Shown: positions 1-5,126 of the stretch, one piece after another | Position numbering within the stretch: position 1 is the first letter of the stretch | How the letters are laid out: the number at the start of each line of letters is the position of its first letter | Assembly: GCA_005773755.1 (NCBI GenBank) | Contig: SXHE01000527.1 | Coordinates: forward strand, 1 to 5,126 | Reading direction: 5' to 3' | Source: Planctomycetia bacterium | GTDB lineage: Bacteria; Planctomycetota; Planctomycetia; Gemmatales; Gemmataceae | DNA: 5,126 nt | The notes under the pieces: generated by a model | Seen by the model: only the letters and a program-made list of their open reading frames with translations | Told to the model about the DNA's origin: nothing | The model's database searches: none | Made by a program: the position numbers and the translations under genes

Positions 1-724
1 CGCCGCGCGCGACCATGATCGCGTCGAACGCGGCGACGAGGGCCCCGGCCCGGTCCACCGCTTCCGGGCGCTCGACCTTCGCCAGCACCGGCACGTCCAA
101 CCCGACCGCGGCGCACGCGGCCCGCGTCTCGTCGGCCGCCTCCGGACCGCGTACGAACGACACCGCGACCCAATCGACCCCGGCCCTTGCAGCGATGGCG
201 AGCGCGTCGCGGTCGCGCGACGTGAGCGCGGACATGGTGAGCGGCGTGTCCGGCAGGTTCAGCCCCTTGTTCGGGTGCAGCGCGCCGCCGACGAGCACCC
301 GCGCACGCAGCCGCCCGTTGCCGCTCTCGACCGCTTCCAGTTGAAGGCGTCCGTCGTCGAGCAGCATCCGCTGGCCGGGCCGCACGTCGGCCAGCAGTTC
401 CGGTTCGGTGAGCACGAGGTCGCCGGGTTCGGCGGGTGTGGCGTCGAGCGAGAAGAACACCGCGTCGCCGGCGTTGAGGAACCGCAGGGCGGCCATCTTC
501 ACGCGCATCTTCGGGCCGGGCAGGTCGGCCAGGATCGCGGCGAACTTGCCGACCCGCTTCGCGGCGTCGCGGAACCGCGCGACCCGAGCGAGGTGTTCGT
601 CAGCGGTGCCGTGTGAGAAGTTGACACGCGCGACATCGACGCCGGCGCGCAGGATCGCGTCGAGCACGTCCGGCGTGTCCGTCGCCGGCCCCAGGGTCGC
701 CACGATCTTCGTTCGACGCGACAT
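1..724 (-). CDS. pyk: Pyruvate kinase, N-terminal part (cut by window edge)
   Basis: Pyruvate kinase makes pyruvate and ATP from phosphoenolpyruvate and ADP, the last step of glycolysis, in the cytoplasm. The minus-strand reading begins MSRRTKIVATLGPAT and runs 241 codons to the window edge, about half of a normal enzyme of roughly 470-480 residues. Visible signatures are R33 and N35-F-S-H-G (nucleotide and K+ site), D67 with G70-P71-K72-M73-R74 (family D..GP.xR block), the B-domain with LDDGRLQLEAV, the KGLNLP hinge, S189-F-V-R, the catalytic lysine K216 with E218 (AKVERPEA), and the last visible residues IMVARG, which lead into the Mg-binding GD.G motif outside the window. The ATG at 724-722 has a GGAG 8 bases upstream and sits where family members start. 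The A and B domains look intact. The A-domain remainder and the C domain lie beyond the edge. Confident family call. Confidence 0.95.
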   Translation of the reverse strand, partial: MSRRTKIVATLGPATDTPDVLDAILRAGVDVARVNFSHGTADEHLARVARFRDAAKRVGKFAAILADLPGPKMRVKMAALRFLNAGDAVFFSLDATPAEPGDLVLTEPELLADVRPGQRMLLDDGRLQLEAVESGNGRLRARVLVGGALHPNKGLNLPDTPLTMSALTSRDRDALAIAARAGVDWVAVSFVRGPEAADETRAACAAVGLDVPVLAKVERPEAVDRAGALVAAFDAIMVARG

Positions 725-767
725 GTACGCGGCTCCGAGAGTAGAGTGAAGAGAGGAGAGGTGATCT
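725..767. promoter_or_regulatory. 43-base divergent intergenic region with two ribosome binding sites
   Basis: The gap between the pyruvate kinase start and the membrane-protein start is only 43 bases. On the plus strand a purine-rich tract (about 737-764) ends in GAGAGGTGATC, nearly the full 16S anti-SD complement, just before the ATG at 768. On the minus strand GGAG lies 8 bases before the ATG at 724. I see no convincing -35/-10 pair for either direction. The space is too short for two complete back-to-back promoters with leaders, so at least one promoter probably lies inside the opposite coding sequence. Confidence 0.5.
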
Positions 768-1379
768 ATGGCGGACGAGCGGCCGGTTCAATTGCCACAC
801 GCTGTTCGTGTCGCGCTGATCGTCGCGATCAATGCCGTCATCGTGTGCGTTTCGGCCCTCCCGTTGCTCGAACCGGTCGGCACGGACACCACGCACCGCG
901 CGATCACGCGCTCGGCGAGTTTGCCGATTCTGATGTGGCTCTGGAGCGGGCCGATGGTGTTCGGCATGGCGCGAACTCATGTGCCCGCGGCGTCGGCGTG
1001 GGCGCTCGGTTGCGCGCTGCTGTGGGTTCACTTCGCGGTCGCGTTCCACCTGGGGCACGGCTGGTCACATCAAGCGGCGTGGGCGCACACCAAGCAGGTC
1101 GGCGGGTACGGCGACGGCATCTTCGTGAACTACGCCTTCGCGCTGGTGTGGCTGCTCGACGCGCTCTGGGCGCTGGTGGCGAGCGCGTCGTATCGCGCGC
1201 GCCCGCGGTGGCTGCACTGGGCGATGCACGGGTTCATGGCGTTCGTGGTGCTGAACGCGGCCGTGGTGTTCGCGAGTTGGGGAATGCGGTTCGTGTTTCT
1301 GGGATGGGTAACGATCACCGCGCTGCTCGTGCGGTACGCGCGGCGCAAGCAGAGCGCGACTCACGAGCCGAAAGCGTAA
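768..1379 (+). CDS. Uncharacterised multi-pass membrane protein with His-rich loop
   Basis: This is a 203-residue protein of unknown function, probably in the cytoplasmic membrane. By eye there are about six hydrophobic segments: residues 13-33, 51-67, 74-93, 118-140, 150-169 and 172-189. The loop after segment 3 is rich in His, Gly and aromatic residues: H88, H94, H97, G98-W99-S100-H101, H107-T108-K109, G112-G113-Y114-G115-D116-G117, then V120-N121-Y122. H150 and H154 flank segment 5. Such clustered histidines at membrane boundaries can bind metal or haem, but no named motif is met. The C-terminus is basic (RYARRKQ), which suggests a cytoplasmic tail. The ATG at 768 is chosen because a near-perfect SD (AGGTGAT) lies just upstream. 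An earlier start at 746 is in another frame and gives an Arg/Ala-rich shadow. The gene is monocistronic and followed by the inverted repeat. It resembles uncharacterised planctomycete membrane proteins from memory only. Confidence 0.8.
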   Translation: MADERPVQLPHAVRVALIVAINAVIVCVSALPLLEPVGTDTTHRAITRSASLPILMWLWSGPMVFGMARTHVPAASAWALGCALLWVHFAVAFHLGHGWSHQAAWAHTKQVGGYGDGIFVNYAFALVWLLDALWALVASASYRARPRWLHWAMHGFMAFVVLNAAVVFASWGMRFVFLGWVTITALLVRYARRKQSATHEPKA

Positions 1380-1398
1380 GCGATGAGCAGAAGGCTTC

Positions 1399-1430
1399 AC
1401 CTCTCACCCATGCTCTGATGGGGGAGAGGT
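1399..1430 (+). terminator. Terminator-like hairpin in repeat arm 1
   Basis: ACCTCTCACCCAT pairs with ATGGGGGAGAGGT around the 6-base loop GCTCTG. This is a 13-bp stem with a single A.G mismatch, beginning 19 bases after the membrane-protein stop codon. There is no T-run afterwards, so it is not a canonical intrinsic terminator. It may act as an RNA 3'-end stabiliser or as part of the repeat only. Confidence 0.45.
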
Positions 1431-1539
1431 CGGCGAGTCTTCGAGCCGGGTGAGGGGGCGCTGAACGAGTGAAGTGAGATTCGTGGAACTGCAACGAAGC
1501 GCGGAGCGCCCCCTCACCCGCCGCCCAAAGCGGCCGGCG

Positions 1540-1571
1540 ACCTCTCACCCATCAGAGCATGGGGGAGAGGT
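1540..1571 (-). terminator. Terminator-like hairpin in repeat arm 2
   Basis: The stem sequences are the same as in arm 1 in the same plus-strand order (ACCTCTCACCCAT and ATGGGGGAGAGGT), but the loop is CAGAGC, the reverse complement of the arm 1 loop. Read on the minus strand, the hairpin starts 28 bases after the serS stop codon. No T-run follows, so termination of serS here is plausible but not proven. Confidence 0.4.
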
Positions 1572-1599
1572 GGGAACCGGTTACCCCACGCGGCCCTAC

Positions 1600-2883
1600 C
1601 TACCGCTTAATCACATCCTTGCCGACCCACGGGCGCAGCACTTCGGGCACGATCACGGAGCCGTCGGCCTGCTGGTAGTTCTCCAGGATCGCGACCAGCG
1701 CGCGGGTACAGGCGACCGCGGTGCCGTTGAGCGTGTGGACGAAGCGCGTGCCCTTGAACCCCTTCCCCTTGTACCGAATGCCGAGCCGCCGGGCCTGGAA
1801 GTCGGTGCAGTTGCTCGTGCTCGTCACCTCGCCGTACGCGCCGCCCTCGCCGCGGCCGGGCATCCACGCTTCGAGGTCGTACTTGCGGTACGCCGGCCCG
1901 CCCAGATCGCCGGTCGCGGTGTCGATGACGTGGAAACACAGCCCCAGCCCGCTGAAGATTTGCTCTTCGAGTGCCTTGATTTCCAGGTGGATCGCCTCGC
2001 TGTTCTCCGGCGTGCAGAACGCGAACATCTCGACCTTTGTGAACTGATGCACGCGGTACAGCCCGCGCGTGTCGCGGCCCGCGGCCCCGGCCTCCGTGCG
2101 GAAGCAGTGCGACAGCCCGACGTACCGCTTCGGCAGTTCGGCCTCGTCGAAGATGCGGTCGCGGTGCATGCCGCCCAGCGTGATCTCCGCGGTGGCGATG
2201 AGGCACAGGTCGGTGTCGGCGACCGTGTAAACCTGGCGCGTCTCGGCGCTGTCGCGCGGCATGAACCCGATGCCTTCCAGCACCTCGACGCGGGCCAGGT
2301 CCGGCGTGATGACCGGCGTGTACCCGGCCCTCACCGCGGTGTGCATCGCGTACTGCACGAGCGCGATCTCAAGCAGTGCGGCCTCGTTCTTGAGGAAGTA
2401 GAACTTCTGCCCCGCGACCTTCGTTCCGGCCTCGAAGTCGGCCAGATCGAGCTTCTCGCACAGGTCGACGTGGTCCTTCGGCTTGAAGTCGAACGTGCGC
2501 GGCTCACCGAACTGCGCGACGACCTTGTTCGCGGTCTCTCCGCCGACCGGCGCGTCGGGGTGCGTCATGTTGGGGATGAGCACGAGCGCCGCGTCGCGGT
2601 TCGCCTCGACGGTCTTCAACTCTGTGTCGATGGCGGCCACTTCGGCGTCGATGGCCTTGCCCTGGTCGCGAAGGGCTTGCTTGTCCTCGTCCGTCTTTGC
2701 GTTCTTGAAGCCGGCGGAAATCTGGTTCTTCTTGGCCGCGGTTTCGCCGCGCTTCTGCGCGAGTTCTTTGCGCCTCGTTTCGAGCGCGACCACGCTATCG
2801 ACCGCGGCATCGGACGCGCCGCGGTTGCGGCAGTTGGCTTTCACGGCGTCGGCGTTCTGGCGGATGTAATCGGCATCGAGCAT
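1600..2883 (-). CDS. serS: Seryl-tRNA synthetase
   Basis: SerRS charges tRNA-Ser with serine in the cytoplasm. It is a class II synthetase and an essential translation enzyme. The 427-residue product matches the usual length of about 420-430. Residues 1-105 form the N-terminal domain, with Lys/Glu/Ala-rich helices at about 30-98 typical of the tRNA-binding coiled-coil arm. The catalytic core follows: T231-A232-E233 (serine pocket), motif 2 F261-R262-T263-E264 followed by AGRDTRGLYRVHQF (268-281), and GEVTSTSNCTDFQARR (351-366). Motif 3 is at about 383-404 (HTLNGT...R394...LENYQ). The reading extends upstream to a GTG at 2919, but the ATG at 2883 gives MLDADYIRQN, the standard SerRS beginning, so I use it. 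The SD there is weak (GAGAA). It lies 91 bases after the DinB-like gene, so it may have its own promoter or be the last gene of that transcript. All expected catalytic motifs are present. Confidence 0.97.
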   Translation of the reverse strand: MLDADYIRQNADAVKANCRNRGASDAAVDSVVALETRRKELAQKRGETAAKKNQISAGFKNAKTDEDKQALRDQGKAIDAEVAAIDTELKTVEANRDAALVLIPNMTHPDAPVGGETANKVVAQFGEPRTFDFKPKDHVDLCEKLDLADFEAGTKVAGQKFYFLKNEAALLEIALVQYAMHTAVRAGYTPVITPDLARVEVLEGIGFMPRDSAETRQVYTVADTDLCLIATAEITLGGMHRDRIFDEAELPKRYVGLSHCFRTEAGAAGRDTRGLYRVHQFTKVEMFAFCTPENSEAIHLEIKALEEQIFSGLGLCFHVIDTATGDLGGPAYRKYDLEAWMPGRGEGGAYGEVTSTSNCTDFQARRLGIRYKGKGFKGTRFVHTLNGTAVACTRALVAILENYQQADGSVIVPEVLRPWVGKDVIKR

Positions 2884-2974
2884 GGGTTGGTTCTCGTTGG
2901 CGGAATAGCCCGAAGCCACTCGCGAAGCCGCAAGCGGCCAGACAGAATCAAGATATGTGTCGCCCGCTTGGGGT
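2884..2974 (-). other. Intergenic region upstream of serS
   Basis: These 91 bases separate the DinB-like stop codon from the serS ATG. They hold a small GC hairpin (GCCGC-AA-GCGGC type, about 2928-2939) and a locally AT-richer patch (ATATCTTGATTC read on the minus strand, about 2945-2956) that could contain promoter elements. I cannot define a -35/-10 pair, and I see no T-box-like structure, although a serS leader is a place where one might occur. Confidence 0.3.
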
Positions 2975-3472
2975 TCACCAGATGGGCTTCTGCCCCAACA
3001 TCCGGCGGATCAGCGCGATCTGCCCGCAGTGGATCATCTCGTGCAGCGGGGCGTACCGCAGGCTGGCGATGCGGGTGTTGAACAGCGGGTGCGGGAACAC
3101 CGGTGTCAGGTCGAGGTCGGCGTCCGGGTAGTTCGGCAGCTCTTCCATCACGCGCGCCTGCACGCGGTCGAACACGGCCAGAATCTCTTCGGCCGGCGGG
3201 TACGCGGACGCGGGGCCGGGCGTGGTGCCCGGTACGAACAGCTTGATGAAGTCGTCCGAGATGAGCGATTCGTCGGCCGCGCCGCGCGGGCGCAACCGAC
3301 CCAGGCAGATGCGATAGTGGGCCATCGCGACGTGGCCCACCTGCCAGCCGACGTGTGACACGCCGCCGGCCGGGATCGTGAACCAGTCCGCGAGCGGAAC
3401 GCTAACGATCCGCTCGCGCGTGTAGCGGTGCGCGAAGTCGATCTGCTCGAGCGCGTCGGACAGGCGACTCAT
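2975..3472 (-). CDS. DinB-like (DinB_2 type) putative metal-binding protein
   Basis: This 165-residue protein fits the DinB four-helix-bundle superfamily, whose members use three histidines to bind a divalent metal. Some members act as thiol-dependent (bacillithiol or mycothiol) transferases; many are uncharacterised. The likely ligands are H47 in VGWQVGHVAMAH and the pair H144 and H148 in LHEMIHCGQI, an HxxxHxGQ pattern typical of the family. The length of 150-170 residues also fits. The reading opens MSRLSDALEQIDFAHRYTRE, a helix. The ATG at 3472 has GAGAGGGA immediately upstream, and the gene starts 17 bases after the stop of the preceding gene, so co-transcription is likely. No signal peptide or membrane segment is seen, so it is probably cytoplasmic. 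The substrate is unknown. Despite the name, this family is unrelated to DNA polymerase IV. Confidence 0.75.
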   Translation of the reverse strand: MSRLSDALEQIDFAHRYTRERIVSVPLADWFTIPAGGVSHVGWQVGHVAMAHYRICLGRLRPRGAADESLISDDFIKLFVPGTTPGPASAYPPAEEILAVFDRVQARVMEELPNYPDADLDLTPVFPHPLFNTRIASLRYAPLHEMIHCGQIALIRRMLGQKPIW

Positions 3473-3489
3473 CGGTCCCTCTCGTCGGG

Positions 3490-3978
3490 TCAGGCGGCGG
3501 GCGCGGCGAAGGCGTGATAGCCTTGAAGTTGGAGCTTGCCGTTCACGCGAATCGAACCGAGGTGCCGCAACAATTTTGTGTCGTCGGCTGCCGCACTCTC
3601 GAACACCTCGACCTCATCAGCGCCCGGCGCTTTCAGTTCTATCCGGAGAGCCGAGGCTTCCGATACGACGCTGTATTCCAGCGCGACCCGGTGGATTTCA
3701 AACCCCAACAAGATGCGCCACACGGCTGCTTTCATCGGCGCGGACAGGGAAAGTGTGTCCGGCTCGAAGAACGCGCGGGCCTTTGTCGGGTTCGCGTCCC
3801 ACCACGCGAACGGGTTCACCGTCTCCTTGTATTTCTCGGCGTAATAAGAGACGAACTCGTCGAGTTCGGCGCGCCAACGGTCAACAATAGCGTCCGCGCC
3901 GGGAAGCGCGAGTTCGCGCCCGCGCCCGGCTCGCGTGAGAGCTGTTTTTAGTGCGTCGCGGTCAATCATGGCGGTCAC
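3490..3978 (-). CDS. Uncharacterised protein, coupled to the ART-like module
   Basis: I do not recognise this 162-residue protein. The N-terminal half (about 5-100) looks helical and carries an aromatic patch, VSYYAEKY and NPFAWWDANP (43-64). The C-terminal third (about 108-155) alternates in a strand-like way (LRIELKAP, VEVFES, SIRVNGKLQLQGYHAF), ending in an Ala-rich tail. There is no signal peptide or membrane helix. Two starts are possible. A GTG at 3978 overlaps the upstream stop as GTGA and has GGGAG 4 bases before it. An ATG at 3969 sits just after the stop but its SD would be 13 bases away. I prefer the GTG, although the ATG would remove only three residues. The overlap suggests translational coupling to the 136-residue gene, and the DinB-like gene follows after 17 bases. 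A role as second immunity or accessory protein is a guess from position only. Confidence 0.7.
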   Translation of the reverse strand: MTAMIDRDALKTALTRAGRGRELALPGADAIVDRWRAELDEFVSYYAEKYKETVNPFAWWDANPTKARAFFEPDTLSLSAPMKAAVWRILLGFEIHRVALEYSVVSEASALRIELKAPGADEVEVFESAAADDTKLLRHLGSIRVNGKLQLQGYHAFAAPAA

Positions 3979-4385
3979 GCGGCTCCCGTGAGTGCGGGTG
4001 CGGAGTACGCGGCCTCACGAAAGGTGTCTTGGAGGTCTTCCAACAACTGTCGGGTGTCGGGGGTCAGTTCGTCGAGCACGACCGTAACAGTGGCGAAGGG
4101 GCCGCCGCCGCGCCCGCGAAGGAAGTGGAGCATCCGGTTCCAGTTCTCCGGGCACGGCCCCAATTCCTCCCACGCTTCCGCAGTCGCCCGGTCGCTGTAC
4201 ACGAAGAACTCGTCACTCTCCGAGTGCCACGCGAGTTTCTGCGAGCGCAGCGGGATCAGTTCGGTCTCGTCGGCGTCCAGAAACACGCCGTTCGGCCACG
4301 TCTGTTGACACACCGCGAGGATACTCGCGTAGGTGGAGACGCCCGCTGGCGCGACGAGTTGGTTATCGATTCCGCCGATCGTCAT
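3975..4385 (-). CDS. Small acidic uncharacterised protein; candidate immunity/antitoxin partner
   Basis: This is a 136-residue protein with no recognised family. It is acidic, with many Glu/Asp (LDADETELIP 36-45, SESDEFF 55-61), a Trp/aromatic stretch (about 70-88, including AWEELGPCPENW), a Gly-rich turn (RGRGGG 90-95), a strand-like ATVTVVLDEL (98-107) and a C-terminal helix (about 110-127). There is no signal or membrane segment. The frame is open upstream to 4637, but the ATG at 4385 is chosen because it overlaps the preceding stop as ATGA and has GGGGAG 8 bases upstream. The upstream extension is Arg-rich shadow translation of the preceding gene. Acidic composition, small size and stop-start coupling to an ADP-ribosyltransferase-like gene are what immunity proteins and antitoxins commonly show. 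That function is inference, not seen. Confidence 0.75.
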   Translation of the reverse strand: MTIGGIDNQLVAPAGVSTYASILAVCQQTWPNGVFLDADETELIPLRSQKLAWHSESDEFFVYSDRATAEAWEELGPCPENWNRMLHFLRGRGGGPFATVTVVLDELTPDTRQLLEDLQDTFREAAYSAPALTGAA

Positions 4386-4690
4386 AGACCGGTCTCCCCG
4401 TGATCCTCTTGGCGCTCCGGCCCGACGAGGTAATCGGTGGCCGAATAGAAGACGTACTCGCCGCGGTCGCCGGGCAGCGGCAACAAGTCGCCGACATCGG
4501 TGAACCGAAAGAAGTACGCCACCTTCGGTCTCGAAATCCGCAGCCGGCTCGCCAAGTTGCGCGTGTCGGCTCCCAGCGTCGTGAAGTACGCACCGAACGG
4601 GTGCTTGCCCGGTGGTTGCGACGCCTTGAAGCGCCAAACCACCTGCGACACAATCGCATTGTACCCGCTCTTGTCGGTGTAGTGGAACAC
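4382..4690 (-). CDS. HYD1-like ADP-ribosyltransferase domain protein (putative toxin)
   Basis: This 102-residue protein resembles the Tox-ART-HYD1 type of ADP-ribosyltransferase fold, known mostly as C-terminal domains of polymorphic toxins that modify targets using NAD+. Visible features are the N-terminal FHYTDKSGYNAIV with H3, the GAYFTTL block with Y35 (the usual second motif, a strand with Y before [FL]T), the RLRISRPKVAYFFRF strand region (49-63), and GDRGEYVFYSATDY (74-87) with E78 as the likely third catalytic position. It consists of the domain alone: no leader, secretion, repeat or linker region. The start is GTG at 4690, the only reasonable one, because the frame is closed by the citrate synthase TAA five codons earlier. 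GGAG lies 7 bases upstream. It begins 12 bases after citrate synthase and overlaps the next gene as ATGA. The family call is by eye and the activity is inferred. It could instead be a regulatory or degenerate ART-like domain. Confidence 0.6.
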   Translation of the reverse strand: MFHYTDKSGYNAIVSQVVWRFKASQPPGKHPFGAYFTTLGADTRNLASRLRISRPKVAYFFRFTDVGDLLPLPGDRGEYVFYSATDYLVGPERQEDHGETGL

Positions 4691-4702
4691 CCGCCTACTC
4701 CG
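4691..4702 (-). promoter_or_regulatory. Ribosome binding site deciding the GTG start of the ART-like gene
   Basis: Read on the minus strand, the 12 bases between the citrate synthase stop and the ART-like start are CGGAGTAGGCGG. GGAG (4701-4698) is 7 bases from the GTG, an optimal distance. There is no room for a promoter here, so the gene must be transcribed from within or upstream of citrate synthase. Confidence 0.65.
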
Positions 4703-5126
4703 TTACGGCCGTTGTTCCAGCGGGACGTACTTCACGCCGGTCTTGCCGGTGGAAATCTGTTCGGGGCGGAAGATGCGGTTGCCCACCAGTTGCTCGGTCC
4801 AGTGGGCCAGCCAGCCGGCGACGCGGGCGATGGCGAAGATCGGGGTGAACACGTCGGTCGGAATGCCGAGCGCCTGATACACCACGCCGGAGTAGAAGTC
4901 CACGTTCGGGTAGATGCCCTTCGGCCCGTACACGCCGGCACACACCCGCTCCAGTTCGAGCGCGGTCTCGTAGTTCTTGGGCCGACTCGTTTCGGCGAAC
5001 ACGTGCTCCGCGATCTCCTGCAGCACCGTGGCGCGGGCGTCCTTCACCTTGTACACGCGGTGGCCGATGCCCATGACCTTGTACTTGGAGTCGGCCGCGC
5101 GCTTGGCGTCGAGCCACGGCTTCACG
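4703..5126 (-). CDS. gltA: Citrate synthase, C-terminal part (cut by window edge)
   Basis: Citrate synthase condenses acetyl-CoA with oxaloacetate to citrate, entering the TCA cycle, in the cytoplasm. About 140 C-terminal residues are visible; the gene continues past 5126, and the GTG at 5125 is an internal Val, not a start. Clear signatures are MGIGHRVYKVKDARA, with the active-site His of GHRVY, and NVDFYSG with the catalytic Asp, followed by GIPTDVFTPIFAIARVAGW, AHWTEQ, and IFRPEQISTG. The ending, KTGVKYVPLEQRP, matches the short bacterial CitZ-like citrate synthases. Methylcitrate synthases of this family share these motifs, so 2-methylcitrate activity cannot be excluded from this fragment. 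It is the most upstream gene visible in the minus-strand cluster, and the ART-like gene follows after 12 bases in the same reading frame. Confidence 0.95.
   Translation of the reverse strand, partial: VKPWLDAKRAADSKYKVMGIGHRVYKVKDARATVLQEIAEHVFAETSRPKNYETALELERVCAGVYGPKGIYPNVDFYSGVVYQALGIPTDVFTPIFAIARVAGWLAHWTEQLVGNRIFRPEQISTGKTGVKYVPLEQRP

Larger units (their letters stand above)
1398..1572. repeat. Nested inverted repeat (REP/MITE-like) between convergent genes
   Basis: Arm 1 is 1398-1462 and arm 2 is 1505-1572. Arm 1 matches the reverse complement of arm 2 over 32 of 34 bases at the outer ends and over 16 of 16 at the inner ends (CGGGTGAGGGGGCGCT, 1447-1462 against 1505-1520). Between those blocks each arm has an unrelated stretch of about 15-18 bases. 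The central spacer is 1463-1504. Each arm also contains its own hairpin, so the element can fold either as one long stem or as two separate hairpins. No coding sequence, terminal direct duplication or transposase is visible. It fills the 220-base gap between the membrane-protein stop and the serS stop. The form suggests a dispersed, possibly mobile repeat that may also end transcription. Copies elsewhere cannot be seen from here. Confidence 0.8.

Noticed and set aside
15..749. Plus-strand open frames over the first 750 bases
   Set aside because: They are antisense to pyruvate kinase, whose motifs are clear on the minus strand.
600..1058. Minus-strand 152-codon frame across the pyk and membrane-protein starts, and the 746-1453 plus-strand frame
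   Set aside because: Both are Arg-rich shadows with no domain. They overlap the membrane-protein gene, which has a clear SD and plausible hydrophobic segments.
1398..1572. CRISPR array or tandem repeat
   Set aside because: There are only two copies, inverted and not regularly spaced. The structure is an inverted repeat pair.
2884..2919. Upstream GTG start extending SerRS by 12 residues
   Set aside because: SerRS proteins typically begin at the MLD..(Y/F)IR sequence encoded from the ATG at 2883. The extra residues (ASGYSANENQP) do not fit the family.
2884..2974. T-box or other riboswitch before serS
   Set aside because: There are only 91 bases, with no recognisable T-box sequence or terminator/antiterminator pair.
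1474..3081. Plus-strand open frame of 535 codons, the longest in the window
   Set aside because: It lies antisense to serS, reads as Arg/Val/Asp/Leu-rich translation of the reverse strand, has no recognisable domain and no SD, and starts inside the inverted repeat. SerRS motifs on the other strand are unambiguous.
4386..4637. N-terminal extension of the 136-residue protein to 4637
   Set aside because: The extension overlaps the ART-like gene in another frame and is Arg-rich shadow sequence. The ATG at 4385 has a good SD and an ATGA overlap.

Overview
This high-GC window with strong codon bias looks like the chromosome of a free-living bacterium. I suspect a Gemmata-like planctomycete (Gemmataceae). 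The suspicion rests on the overall composition, the style of the His-rich membrane protein at 768-1379, and the CTCTCACCCAT / ATGGGGGAGAG repeat at 1398-1572. This is recognition from memory, not a database match.

Layout. The left edge holds the N-terminal two-fifths or so of a pyruvate kinase on the minus strand (1-724, cut by the window). Divergent from it across only 43 bases is a plus-strand, multi-pass membrane protein of unknown function (768-1379). That gene converges on a seryl-tRNA synthetase (minus, 1600-2883). The convergent gap is filled by a roughly 175-base nested inverted repeat whose two arms each contain their own hairpin. Upstream of serS, still on the minus strand, lie in transcription order: the C-terminal part of citrate synthase (5126-4703, cut by the window), a 102-residue protein that looks like a HYD1-type ADP-ribosyltransferase toxin domain (4690-4382), a 136-residue unknown (4385-3975), a 162-residue unknown (3978-3490) and a DinB-fold putative metalloprotein (3472-2975). 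Gaps or overlaps are +12, -4, -4 and +17 bases, so these five genes probably share a transcript. serS follows after 91 bases.

How the genes work together. Pyruvate kinase, citrate synthase and SerRS are ordinary housekeeping enzymes. The unusual part is 3490-4690: a stand-alone, leaderless ART-like domain with a good Shine-Dalgarno and a GTG start, stop-start coupled (ATGA) to a small acidic protein. That protein is in turn coupled (GTGA) to a second unknown. This is the layout expected for a toxin with a cognate immunity or antitoxin protein, here apparently riding on the citrate synthase transcript. The ART assignment rests on motif placement (H3, Y35, E78) read by eye. The toxin-immunity role is inference.
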